From: a virus | DNA length: 44,124 bases | IMG/VR virus record: IMGVR_UViG_3300035034_003787 | Location: 1-44,124 of that record | Direction: 5' to 3' (one strand) | Shown here: positions 7,674 to 15,067 of the stretch, one piece after another | How the letters are laid out: every line of letters starts with the position of its first letter | Numbering within the stretch: the stretch's first letter is position 1 | Notes under the pieces: generated by a model | The model's database searches: none | Seen by the model: only the letters and a program-made list of their open reading frames with translations | What the model was told of the DNA's origin: nothing | Program-made: the position numbers and the translations under genes

Positions 7674-8121
7674 AATTGTATCAGCATTTCCGGGAATAGG
7701 AAAAAGTTACTATTTTAAAGAAAATCCAGGAGATAGTATAGATTCAGATTATAGCTTATTTAGTTGGGTAAAGGATGAAAACGGTAAAAATACTAAGGAA
7801 AGAAATCCAGAATTCCCAGGGAATTATATAAAGCACATTAAGAAGAATATAGGGAACTATAAATATATTTTTGTATCTTCCCATAAGGAGGTTAGAGAAG
7901 CTTTAAAAGAGGCTTGTTTACATTTTTATTTAATATATCCCGGAATAGCTAGGAAAGGTGAATTTCTAGAGAGATATGAAGAAAGAGGGAATCCAGATAG
8001 CTTTATAAATCTAATAGACGAAAACTGGGAATCCTGGATCACTGAATGTGCTTTAGAAGATAGATGTGAAAAAACAGTATTAACTGAAGGGAATCTAACT
8101 GATTTTTTAAAAATTATATGA
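7663..8121 (+). CDS. P-loop protein, possible nucleotide kinase
   Basis: 152 residues. The N-terminal strand runs into SAFPGIGKSYYF, a Walker A variant (GxGKS), followed by SIDSDYS, as in small phage P-loop proteins related to adenylate kinase. A second strand, YKYIFVSSHKEVR, resembles the Walker-B-like/SSH region of that family. It overlaps the start of the ThyA-family gene by four bases (ATGA). If that enzyme makes hydroxymethyl-dCMP, this protein could be the matching monophosphate kinase, as T4 gp1 is for gp42; this is inference from position. Confidence 0.65.
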   Translation: METRIVSAFPGIGKSYYFKENPGDSIDSDYSLFSWVKDENGKNTKERNPEFPGNYIKHIKKNIGNYKYIFVSSHKEVREALKEACLHFYLIYPGIARKGEFLERYEERGNPDSFINLIDENWESWITECALEDRCEKTVLTEGNLTDFLKII

Positions 8122-8885
8122 GAACTTTTCAAAAACCTTCTGATGCTATAAAATGGTCCAAGGAAAGGCTCTATAATAATGGATACGTTGTAAAAACTGA
8201 AAAATGGCAGGGGGTAGATTCTCCAGACGACATGTGGGAAACAATGAACCACTCGTTCCAAATGTTTATTCCAGAAACTCTAGATGAATTGAAAAAAGAG
8301 GTAAGACCAAATCTTCCTTGGGCAGATGAACATTTTGAAGAGAGGGTTAGCGGATTTCCTTTAAATCCTCCCCCATCTCATATTAGATGGCCTTTTGCCC
8401 AAAAAAATAATGAACAATTTGGGGGTAATGAAAAATTCTCCCATACATATCCTGAAAGAATCTGGCCCAAATATGCAGGGGATAAAATAAATACGGGGAT
8501 TAGATATGAATATGGGGATTTTGGTGATGTTGCGGAGTTAATGAATAAGGAGCCATTCACTAGACAAGCATTCCTTCCGCTGTGGTTCCCGGAGGATACC
8601 GGAGTTGTACATAAGGAAAGAGTACCATGCACAATAGGTTACCATTTTATGCGGAGGGGTGACCATTTACACATGAACTATTTTATAAGATCCTGTGATC
8701 TTATAAGGCACTTTAGAGACGACGTATACATGGCATGTAGGAAGTTAATGTGGCTTTTAGATAAATTAAGAGAGTTAAATCCGGCTAAATGGGAAAATGT
8801 CAAGCCAGGATACTATGCAATGCATATAATTTCATTACATTGCTTTAATAAAGAGAAAGGAATATTAAAACAAAATAACATATAA
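8118..8885 (+). CDS. Thymidylate synthase superfamily enzyme, probably dCMP-specific
   Basis: 255 residues, near T4 dCMP hydroxymethylase gp42 (246). The catalytic cysteine is C171 in RVPCTIGYHF. Nineteen residues later comes the phosphate-binding RSCD (R191-D194), the same spacing as in T4 gp42 as I recall it. Where ThyA has Asn (PFNIA) to bind the uracil face, this protein has Asp (HFRDDVY, D202), as gp42 has D179. That change is associated with cytosine specificity, so hydroxymethylation or methylation of dCMP is more likely than dTMP synthesis. Coupled to the P-loop gene. The superfamily is firm; substrate choice is inference from one residue. Confidence 0.82.
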   Translation: MRTFQKPSDAIKWSKERLYNNGYVVKTEKWQGVDSPDDMWETMNHSFQMFIPETLDELKKEVRPNLPWADEHFEERVSGFPLNPPPSHIRWPFAQKNNEQFGGNEKFSHTYPERIWPKYAGDKINTGIRYEYGDFGDVAELMNKEPFTRQAFLPLWFPEDTGVVHKERVPCTIGYHFMRRGDHLHMNYFIRSCDLIRHFRDDVYMACRKLMWLLDKLRELNPAKWENVKPGYYAMHIISLHCFNKEKGILKQNNI

Positions 8886-9218
8886 ATGAATAACGACATA
8901 ATAAAAGCTAAATTAGAATTAGCAGATTCAATCTTAAATCTATCGAAATCCAATCCGAATAATTCTACATTGGGTGCAAAAGTTAGATTAGTAACCAGGG
9001 AATATAATTCGGAAAAAATTAGGATATCAGAAGAAATGGCTTCTAAGATAATAGACGATACGAAGATGAAATTGGAAAGGGAAATGGAGGAGGTTAATAA
9101 ATCAGCTTCTGAACTTTTCGATAAAATAGAAAATAAAATAGATCTGGCTTTTAAAAAAAAGGATCACATTTTCAAAAAGATGGACAAGATATTGGACATC
9201 ATTAAAGATAAAAAATAA
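8886..9218 (+). CDS. Unknown 110-aa coiled-coil protein
   Basis: Almost entirely Lys/Glu/Ile-rich helix with heptad-like spacing; no domain recognised. The ATG directly follows the upstream stop (TAAATG), consistent with coupled translation. Confidence 0.8.
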   Translation: MNNDIIKAKLELADSILNLSKSNPNNSTLGAKVRLVTREYNSEKIRISEEMASKIIDDTKMKLEREMEEVNKSASELFDKIENKIDLAFKKKDHIFKKMDKILDIIKDKK

Positions 9219-9237
9219 TTCATATTAAGACTGGAAG

Positions 9238-9519
9238 ATGAGTAAAAAGAAATACGAATGGAAAAGAATAAAAGAACCGACCGAAAACATGTTGGCTCAT
9301 TATGAAAAGCTTTTTAGAAGGAATCAAAATAAATGGATGAGAAGATCCAAGATGGAGGAATCACACTTTGGTGCTATTTTCGAAAAGAAGGGGAAAGAAT
9401 ATCAACTTCTTGGAAGCGTAGACAATAGGGATAATATGTTGGTTGCTGAAACTAATGGAGAGAACTACTATTTTGTACATTCTGACGTTATAGATTCTTT
9501 CCTTCTGGAAAAGGAGTAG
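9238..9519 (+). CDS. Unknown 93-aa protein
   Basis: A basic N-terminal helix (LFRRNQNKWMRRSKMEE) followed by a strand-rich half (GAIFEKKGKEYQLLGSV, YYFVHSDVIDSFL). This could be a small RNA- or protein-binding beta fold. Not recognised; co-directional with its neighbours. Confidence 0.8.
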   Translation: MSKKKYEWKRIKEPTENMLAHYEKLFRRNQNKWMRRSKMEESHFGAIFEKKGKEYQLLGSVDNRDNMLVAETNGENYYFVHSDVIDSFLLEKE

Positions 9520-9523
9520 GTAA

Positions 9524-9721
9524 ATGAGGTTTCAAGTAATTACATATAAACCCCAAGTCCACATTCAAGTTTGTCATTTAATAGGGTATGTAAAAGCTGA
9601 GATAATTAAAGCCCAGATAGTAAATGAAGATTATTACGGAGAGTTCATATTGGATTCTAAAGGTGATTTGTTTAATAATCTTTCTTTGATGGAGGGTATA
9701 GATGTAAAGGTACTCGAATAA
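9524..9721 (+). CDS. Unknown 65-aa protein
   Basis: Small, beta-rich protein starting four bases after the previous stop. It ends before a 100-base non-coding gap containing a GATATATAG motif. No homologue recognised. Confidence 0.7.
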   Translation: MRFQVITYKPQVHIQVCHLIGYVKAEIIKAQIVNEDYYGEFILDSKGDLFNNLSLMEGIDVKVLE

Positions 9722-9756
9722 ATTTCTAACGATTCCCTTCTTATCAGAAAGTGTAT

Positions 9757-9765
9757 GATATATAG
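9757..9765 (+). promoter_or_regulatory. GATATATAG motif, candidate phage promoter
   Basis: One base different from the consensus (final G). It lies in the 102-base gap, 58 bases before the PAS-protein ATG, farther than usual, so the transcript would carry a longer leader. Confidence 0.4.
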
Positions 9766-9823
9766 GCAGAGAATTAATAGTTTCTTTAATAAAGTTGGAT
9801 GCTTAAATAAAAAACTATTTTGA

Positions 9824-10465
9824 ATGTTAGAGAATTTACAATTTTTAAAAACTACTGGTGGTGCATTTTTTACCTTTCTTGGAGGATTTCTTATAGCATA
9901 TATTGCTAGATATCTTCCATCTGCAAAAAAGCAAAGATCGGAGGATTTTAAATTGCTAATAGAAAGTTACCAAAAACAATATAAAGATATTATGGAAGAG
10001 GTAAAATCTTATAAGCAAAAAGAACAAGAATGTTTAGATAGATATTCAGGTCTAGAGGTACAGCTTCTTAAATTACAATCAAATATGTCTTTACTTAGAG
10101 CTAGCTCTCCTAATATCCCTATACCTATGTGGGTTAAAGATATAAACGGAATAATGTTAGCTCTTAATGATGAATACGAAAGAGCTTTTTTGATGCCTCA
10201 GGGTAAGAGAAGAGAAGATTCAGTAGGTAAAACTGATGATGATATTTGGGGTTCAGAAATGGCTATTCAGCTTAGAGAAAGCGATATGAAAGCTATCGAT
10301 CAGGACGAACCCGTAATTGGAATAGAAACTATAAGAATAGGGGACGAAAAACACCCGAAACTTTGGAATATTATAAAATATCCAAATAAAATAGGTGATC
10401 TTGTAGTAACAATAGGAGGGATAGCATTCCCTGAACCTAAGCACAAACAAATAAGAAGAAGATAA
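9824..10465 (+). CDS. Membrane-anchored coiled-coil PAS-domain protein
   Basis: 213 residues in three parts. First is an N-terminal transmembrane helix (FFTFLGGFLIAYIARYL, about 16-32). Then a Lys/Glu/Gln-rich coiled coil (about 38-95). Last is a PAS-like domain (about 100-205): IPMWVKDINGIMLALNDEYE, VGKTDDDIWG, an ESDMKAIDQDEPV helix and the strands WNIIKYP and VVTIGGIAF. PAS domains bind small ligands or mediate dimerisation. No output domain is attached, so it may act through another protein. Phage role unknown. Its stop overlaps the next ATG (TAATG). Confidence 0.75.
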   Translation: MLENLQFLKTTGGAFFTFLGGFLIAYIARYLPSAKKQRSEDFKLLIESYQKQYKDIMEEVKSYKQKEQECLDRYSGLEVQLLKLQSNMSLLRASSPNIPIPMWVKDINGIMLALNDEYERAFLMPQGKRREDSVGKTDDDIWGSEMAIQLRESDMKAIDQDEPVIGIETIRIGDEKHPKLWNIIKYPNKIGDLVVTIGGIAFPEPKHKQIRRR

Positions 10466-10698
10466 TGAAAGAAGATAAGTCTATAATAAAAGGCGGAAAT
10501 AAAGACTACGAGAAAATAACTAGTCCGGGAAGTCACCCAGCTGAAAATTTTAAAACTCCAGATGGATTTGTTAAATGGTATGACCAAAAAACTTGGGGTA
10601 CTAAAAAAGGATCTTTGGGATTAAAAAGGGAAACTACAGGGAAAATTATGGGATTTCTAGAATTTTCTAAAAGTTCTAAATCTTTGCAGAGTAAGTAG
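10465..10698 (+). CDS. Unknown 77-aa protein
   Basis: Small basic protein with Gly/Lys-rich, apparently disordered segments (KGSLGLKRETTGKIMGF). Start overlaps the PAS gene stop by one base, so it is probably coupled to it. Not recognised. Confidence 0.75.
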   Translation: MKEDKSIIKGGNKDYEKITSPGSHPAENFKTPDGFVKWYDQKTWGTKKGSLGLKRETTGKIMGFLEFSKSSKSLQSK

Positions 10699-10770
10699 TA
10701 AATAATACTCTGTACATAGGACATTTAGGAACTTTATTGGAAATTTCAACTAATAAAAATAAAATGGTTT

Positions 10771-11091
10771 ATGGATTCTATTAACAGTGATAAACTAATG
10801 TCGTTCGAAGAGAAGGAAAAATTCTGGAAAATGTTATTCGAAAAGATATCCAAGTCTGTGTTTAGTAATTACAGATTTACTGTAGTTTTCGGTCTTAACG
10901 AGGTTATAGGGGAAAGAGGTAAAGATAAGGCAGATGAATATACTTTAATAGTCGAGGAAGATCAATATGAAATATTTCTATCTAATTATTTAAAGTGGTG
11001 TGAAGGATTAGAAAGATTCGAAGAATGTCAAGAAATAATAAAAGTTCTTACTGCACTGAAATCCAAAGAACCTAATAATAAAGTAACCTAA
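10771..11091 (+). CDS. Small paralogue 1 of 3 (FEExxxC family)
   Basis: 106 residues, soluble and helical. The C-terminal part LERFEECQEIIKVL matches LEHFEEYEKCKDLYAI in the gene at 11162 and EEFEKCDFIKRFF in the gene at 11362: an acidic helix with Phe-Glu and a Cys, then a hydrophobic helix. The three genes are adjacent and of similar size, so they probably arose by duplication. Function unknown. Confidence 0.8.
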   Translation: MDSINSDKLMSFEEKEKFWKMLFEKISKSVFSNYRFTVVFGLNEVIGERGKDKADEYTLIVEEDQYEIFLSNYLKWCEGLERFEECQEIIKVLTALKSKEPNNKVT

Positions 11092-11136
11092 ATATTTAAG
11101 GTTTAATATTTAGATCCCCCAATATAGTGTATTTTT

Positions 11137-11145
11137 GATATATAA
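11137..11145 (+). promoter_or_regulatory. GATATATAA motif, candidate phage promoter
   Basis: Exact motif 16 bases before the ATG at 11162. This spacing supports ATG 11162, not the upstream in-frame TTG at 11135, as the real start, because that TTG would lie inside the promoter. Confidence 0.55.
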
Positions 11146-11161
11146 AATAAAAAGGAATGTA

Positions 11162-11365
11162 ATGTATACTCTAAAAGATTTAGAATATTCCATATCAATA
11201 TATACAGACGTAATAAGAAAGGGATTGGGGAGCAAATTTATAAAATCTGTATGGGACTGTTTATCAGTTTTAGAGCATTTTGAAGAATATGAGAAATGTA
11301 AGGACCTCTACGCTATAATTGGAGGAATAAAAAATAAAGTAGAACCTAATAAGAATACCAAATGA
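11162..11365 (+). CDS. Small paralogue 2 of 3 (FEExxxC family)
   Basis: 67 residues from ATG 11162. The frame extends upstream to a TTG at 11135, but that overlaps the GATATATAA motif. It contains VLEHFEEYEKCKDLY, matching the adjacent paralogues. The stop overlaps the next ATG (ATGA). It lacks much of the N-terminal part present in paralogue 1. Confidence 0.78.
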   Translation: MYTLKDLEYSISIYTDVIRKGLGSKFIKSVWDCLSVLEHFEEYEKCKDLYAIIGGIKNKVEPNKNTK

Positions 11366-11622
11366 AATATGGAGATTCAATAAAAAGAGAAATTTACGAG
11401 GATACTTATAATAAAATGAAGTCCTTAGGATTATCTAGTATTTTATACTCTCCTGATTTAGTTGAAAAAAGGGTTTTAATTAAAAGGGAACTCATTTCTT
11501 ATTATGAAGGGACAGAAGAGTTTGAAAAATGCGATTTTATTAAAAGATTTTTTTCTAAGTTGGATAAAGATGTTGGAATTTCCTCATTAATTTCTGGTTT
11601 AGGTAAGGAAAATGCCAAATAG
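11362..11622 (+). CDS. Small paralogue 3 of 3 (FEExxxC family)
   Basis: 86 residues. YEGTEEFEKCDFIKRFFSKL corresponds to the acidic Phe/Cys helix of the two preceding genes. Start overlaps the preceding stop by four bases. Function unknown; this is the most diverged copy. Confidence 0.78.
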   Translation: MKYGDSIKREIYEDTYNKMKSLGLSSILYSPDLVEKRVLIKRELISYYEGTEEFEKCDFIKRFFSKLDKDVGISSLISGLGKENAK

Positions 11623-11690
11623 TTAAAATCGAAACTTTTAGCTGAATGCAAGTATAAAATCCGCAAGCTTAATTAAAAGCAAATCTATAT

Positions 11691-13253
11691 ATGAAATTTG
11701 AAGATCTATCAGAGAAGGAGATTAAAAAAATCCATAAAATATACTGGGACAAGGAAATAACATGGGACGAAAGGATGAAGAAACTTTCAGACTATTTAGA
11801 CAAATCTGAAAGGACAGTACAAAAATGGGTTTCTAAATTAGGCATAACAGAAAAAACATCTCCTGAATCCCCTCAATTTTTAAAAGCCAAGGAAAGGAAA
11901 GTAGACGGCAGGAGAAAAAAGTTTATAATTTCGTGGGCTCAAAACAATACAAGTGTTCACAAAAATTTCGTTAAAAATATGGAAGCTTATGCTTCTCATA
12001 TTAGTGCGGGAATCCATATAATAGCTGGAAGATATAAAAATCCTACATCAGTATTTACTGATGTTGATTATGATTTTTGGGCAGATGAGGTACTTCCATA
12101 TTTAGATGCTAATAGACACGAGCTTCATAAGTATATGTGGATTATGTCTGATGTCAAGATTCAACCAACCGCGGTAAATCCTATGACCGGACTTGAAGGA
12201 ATGAGCGGGATAAATTCTTGCGTATTCGGTTCTCCAAAAGTTCATTTACAAACAATTCCAGTACTAGAAGGAAATGTACCAAAATTAATGGTATCTACTG
12301 GATCATGCACACTAAAAAATTATACAGATTCAAAAGCAGGAAAAAAAGGTGAATTTCATCATACTCTAGGATTCGCTATTGTTGAAATCCAGGACGATGA
12401 AACATTTTTCGTGAGACAGGTTACTGCTACCGACGAGGGGAATTTTACAGATCTATACTTTAACGTAACTGATGGAAAGGTAACTAATATAGATTCTATA
12501 GCAGCATGCGTTATGGGAGATCTACATTACGGTCAACATGACGAAGAAGTTGTTAACAAGACTTTGGAAATGTTTGATGATCTACAGCCAGATAATGTAA
12601 TATTACATGACGTCTTTGATGGGCTTTCTATAAATCATCACGAGGAAAAAGATCCGTTCATACAATATAGAAGAGAATTAGACGGAACTAATTCTTTAAG
12701 AAGTGAAATAGATTCCATGCTTGATGGATTGGAAAAATTCCAAAACTATAATGTTTCTATAGTAAGAAGTAACCACGACGATTTCTTGGATCGTTGGTTA
12801 AAGGGAACGGATTGGAGAAAAACAACCACTATGAAAAATTCTGTGGAATATATGAAATATAGTCTTCTTTTATTAGAGGGTATAGCCACAGAGGGAATAA
12901 TTCCGTATATAATTAAAGAGAAATTTCCTGAATTTAATACCTTAGGTAGAAGTAGTAGTTTCGTAGTAAATGGATGGGAACTAGCACAACACGGAGATGT
13001 TGGCTCTAATGGATCTAGAGGTTCTTTACTTCAATTCAGAAAACTAAATACCAAAATAATAGTTGGTCATTACCATTCCCCTGGAAGAAGAGACGGTGCT
13101 TTGGCAGTAGGTACATCAACCCACCTTAGAGTCAATTATAATAAAGGAGCAAGTGGATGGTTACAATCCCATGTTATAATACACCATGACGGGAAAGCTC
13201 AACATATAAATTTCATTAATGGTGAATTCACCACACTAAAACCCGGACCTTGA
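11691..13253 (+). CDS. Calcineurin-like metallophosphoesterase with N-terminal HTH-like region
   Basis: 520 residues. Residues 1-60 hold a predicted helix-turn-helix-like segment (DKSERTVQKWVSKLGI). The C-terminal half (from about 270) has the metallophosphoesterase motifs in order: MGDLHYGQH (GDxH), LHDVFDG (GDxxD variant), RSNHDD (GNHD variant) and VGHYHSPG (GHxH). The domain order suggests a DNA-acting phosphodiesterase or nuclease like the A1-type proteins of T5-like phages. The exact substrate is unknown. Its stop TGA overlaps the TTG start of RNase HII. Confidence 0.85.
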   Translation: MKFEDLSEKEIKKIHKIYWDKEITWDERMKKLSDYLDKSERTVQKWVSKLGITEKTSPESPQFLKAKERKVDGRRKKFIISWAQNNTSVHKNFVKNMEAYASHISAGIHIIAGRYKNPTSVFTDVDYDFWADEVLPYLDANRHELHKYMWIMSDVKIQPTAVNPMTGLEGMSGINSCVFGSPKVHLQTIPVLEGNVPKLMVSTGSCTLKNYTDSKAGKKGEFHHTLGFAIVEIQDDETFFVRQVTATDEGNFTDLYFNVTDGKVTNIDSIAACVMGDLHYGQHDEEVVNKTLEMFDDLQPDNVILHDVFDGLSINHHEEKDPFIQYRRELDGTNSLRSEIDSMLDGLEKFQNYNVSIVRSNHDDFLDRWLKGTDWRKTTTMKNSVEYMKYSLLLLEGIATEGIIPYIIKEKFPEFNTLGRSSSFVVNGWELAQHGDVGSNGSRGSLLQFRKLNTKIIVGHYHSPGRRDGALAVGTSTHLRVNYNKGASGWLQSHVIIHHDGKAQHINFINGEFTTLKPGP

Positions 13254-13828
13254 GCAAATTTTTAATTGGAGTCGACGAAGTGGGCCGTGGAGCATTATCT
13301 GGCCCAGTAGCAGCTGGTGCTGTATTTATTCCCGAAGAAATAGACGATTCTGAGTATGGGGACAGTAAAAAAACATCCAAAAAGAAGAGAGTCAGGCTAT
13401 ATTCACATATTAAAGAAAACTGCAAATTTGGTATTGGAGTGGCAACCAACGAAATTATAGATTCAATTAATATTAAAAATGCTACTCTTAGTGCTATGGT
13501 TTCTGCCGTAGATGATTTATTTTTAAGGAACCCCGATTTAAACCCTAAAGATTTTAAGTTAATGATTGATGGAGATCACTTTGTAAATTCTACAGACCAT
13601 GAATATGAGTGTGTGATAAAAGGGGATTCTAAATTTAAATGCATCGGAGCAGCTTCTATTCTAGCTAAAGTTTATAGAGATAGAGTAATGTCGAGATTAT
13701 CCGAAGCCGTTCCCGGATATAGTTGGGAAAAGAATTCTGGGTATGGAACAAAAGATCATTCTGATGCTATTTTAGAAATGGGTTTAAGTAAATACCACAG
13801 AAAAACTTTCTGTTCAAAATTTTTATGA
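13250..13828 (+). CDS. rnhB: Ribonuclease HII
   Basis: Cleaves RNA in RNA:DNA hybrids; could remove lagging-strand primers or misinserted ribonucleotides. Motifs: GVDEVGRGALSGP (catalytic Asp-Glu), DSKKTSKKKR, MIDGDHF (Asp) and AASILAKVYRDR with Asp. At 192 residues it is a normal length. The start is TTG at 13250, overlapping the upstream stop as TTGA; it puts MSKF before the conserved strand, and no ATG fits. T4 uses an unrelated RNase H (rnh), so an RNase HII in this phage is a different solution to primer removal. Confidence 0.96.
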   Translation: MSKFLIGVDEVGRGALSGPVAAGAVFIPEEIDDSEYGDSKKTSKKKRVRLYSHIKENCKFGIGVATNEIIDSINIKNATLSAMVSAVDDLFLRNPDLNPKDFKLMIDGDHFVNSTDHEYECVIKGDSKFKCIGAASILAKVYRDRVMSRLSEAVPGYSWEKNSGYGTKDHSDAILEMGLSKYHRKTFCSKFL

Positions 13829-13852
13829 ACCCATATTTTATAAGTTGTGTAT

Positions 13853-13861
13853 CATATATAC
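13853..13861 (+). promoter_or_regulatory. CATATATAC, variant promoter motif in a small hairpin
   Basis: Sixteen bases before ATG 13878, the usual spacing, and flanked by complementary tgtgtat (13847-13853) and atacaca (13859-13865). Only a partial match to GATATATAA. Confidence 0.3.
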
Positions 13862-13877
13862 ACAAAAATATATTTAG

Positions 13878-14285
13878 ATGATTACAGAATTCATTTACGA
13901 GATAGAGATAGAAATAAAAAAACCAGAGGTTGGCATTAACCTGGACGAGTTAAAGAATGAAATGGAATTACTTGAATGTAACCCTAATTTATTATTATTA
14001 TTTTTCGATCTCGAAGAGATTGACAGGGAAGGGAATCTTATATATATGTTAGAAGAAAGTATAGAGTCCGAGGAAGATTATTCAGAAGAGGTTGGAGAAT
14101 TATTGGATTTACTTCTAAATAAATATATGGGTTTAATCGAGGAAGGATCCAGATTCAAATACATAAATAGGAATTCGATATCTTCGATAACCTGGATTAT
14201 GGGGGATAATGAATGGGAAATATACCAGGATATAGACAGGGAATATGGATATGGTGAGTTCGAGGATGACTCTGAGGAATGGTAA
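13878..14285 (+). CDS. Unknown 135-aa acidic protein
   Basis: Extremely acidic (runs such as EESIESEEDYSEEVGELL and a C-terminal EFEDDSEEW). Such proteins can mimic DNA or bind basic partners; here this is only a compositional remark. It overlaps the glycosyltransferase start by seven bases. Confidence 0.8.
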   Translation: MITEFIYEIEIEIKKPEVGINLDELKNEMELLECNPNLLLLFFDLEEIDREGNLIYMLEESIESEEDYSEEVGELLDLLLNKYMGLIEEGSRFKYINRNSISSITWIMGDNEWEIYQDIDREYGYGEFEDDSEEW

Positions 14286-15028
14286 ATTTTTACGTTCCAC
14301 CAGATAGGAAATCTCTAGTTAATATAAATTTTCTGAAAGAACCAAAAGATTGGTTCCAAAACATTCCGGAAAATCCGGAAAAGGTAGAATATGAAATTGA
14401 CCAAATTTTAGTATTGACCACCAAAGAATCCGGAAGGTATGATAAGTTTCTAGAAAAAAATAAAAAGGAAACCGAAAGGTTTCTCCCTTATTACGGAAGA
14501 TTTTCCAAAAAGGATCCTAATAAAGCTATATTCGATAACTATATAGACATACTAACATCAGCTTTCAAAGAATCTGATGTAATATCTATTATAGAAGATG
14601 ACGTTGAGCTTTTACCTGGATGGGAAAAAGCTCTTAAAGATTCCATGTATAACCTTCCTAAAGATTGGGACACTCTTTCAGGAAATTTTTCATACATAGA
14701 TAAAATCGTACAATCTTCCGAGAATCTAATAAAGCCAGTTGGTATGACATCTTCTATGAACTTTACTATCTTCCATAAAAGAAGTTTTCCCAAAATAAAA
14801 GAAAATCTACATTTAAGAAATTCGCAAAGACATAAGCATATAGACAGATACTGTTTTTCTGATGAAGTTGGAATTAATTTTTATGGGACTTGGCCGATGA
14901 TATGTAGAGAATTTCCGGGCTACTCTTCAAATAGAAAAGTCTCAACCTCTGGGTTTAATCATCTAATGGAAACTATGCCCTATAAATATTGGTTTATTGA
15001 TAAACCTAAATGGGAAATAAATAACTAA
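14279..15028 (+). CDS. Glycosyltransferase-like protein
   Basis: 249 residues. The key segment ISIIEDDVELLPGWEKAL carries the EDD(V) metal/UDP-sugar motif typical of GT-A enzymes, closest in style to glycosyltransferase family 25. A later SSMNFTIFHKRSF stretch fits an acceptor-site strand. With galE (33245) it suggests the phage makes and uses a UDP-hexose, either to decorate phage DNA or structures, or to alter host surface glycans. Family placement is by motif only. Confidence 0.65.
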   Translation: MVNFYVPPDRKSLVNINFLKEPKDWFQNIPENPEKVEYEIDQILVLTTKESGRYDKFLEKNKKETERFLPYYGRFSKKDPNKAIFDNYIDILTSAFKESDVISIIEDDVELLPGWEKALKDSMYNLPKDWDTLSGNFSYIDKIVQSSENLIKPVGMTSSMNFTIFHKRSFPKIKENLHLRNSQRHKHIDRYCFSDEVGINFYGTWPMICREFPGYSSNRKVSTSGFNHLMETMPYKYWFIDKPKWEINN

Positions 15029-15041
15029 TAGCTTTCCGAAT

Positions 15042-15050
15042 GATATATAA
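15042..15050 (+). promoter_or_regulatory. GATATATAA motif, candidate phage promoter
   Basis: Exact motif 17 bases before the first tail-fibre gene; the match before a structural gene supports a late promoter role. Confidence 0.6.
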
Positions 15051-15067
15051 GAGAAAAAATCCTCTTA

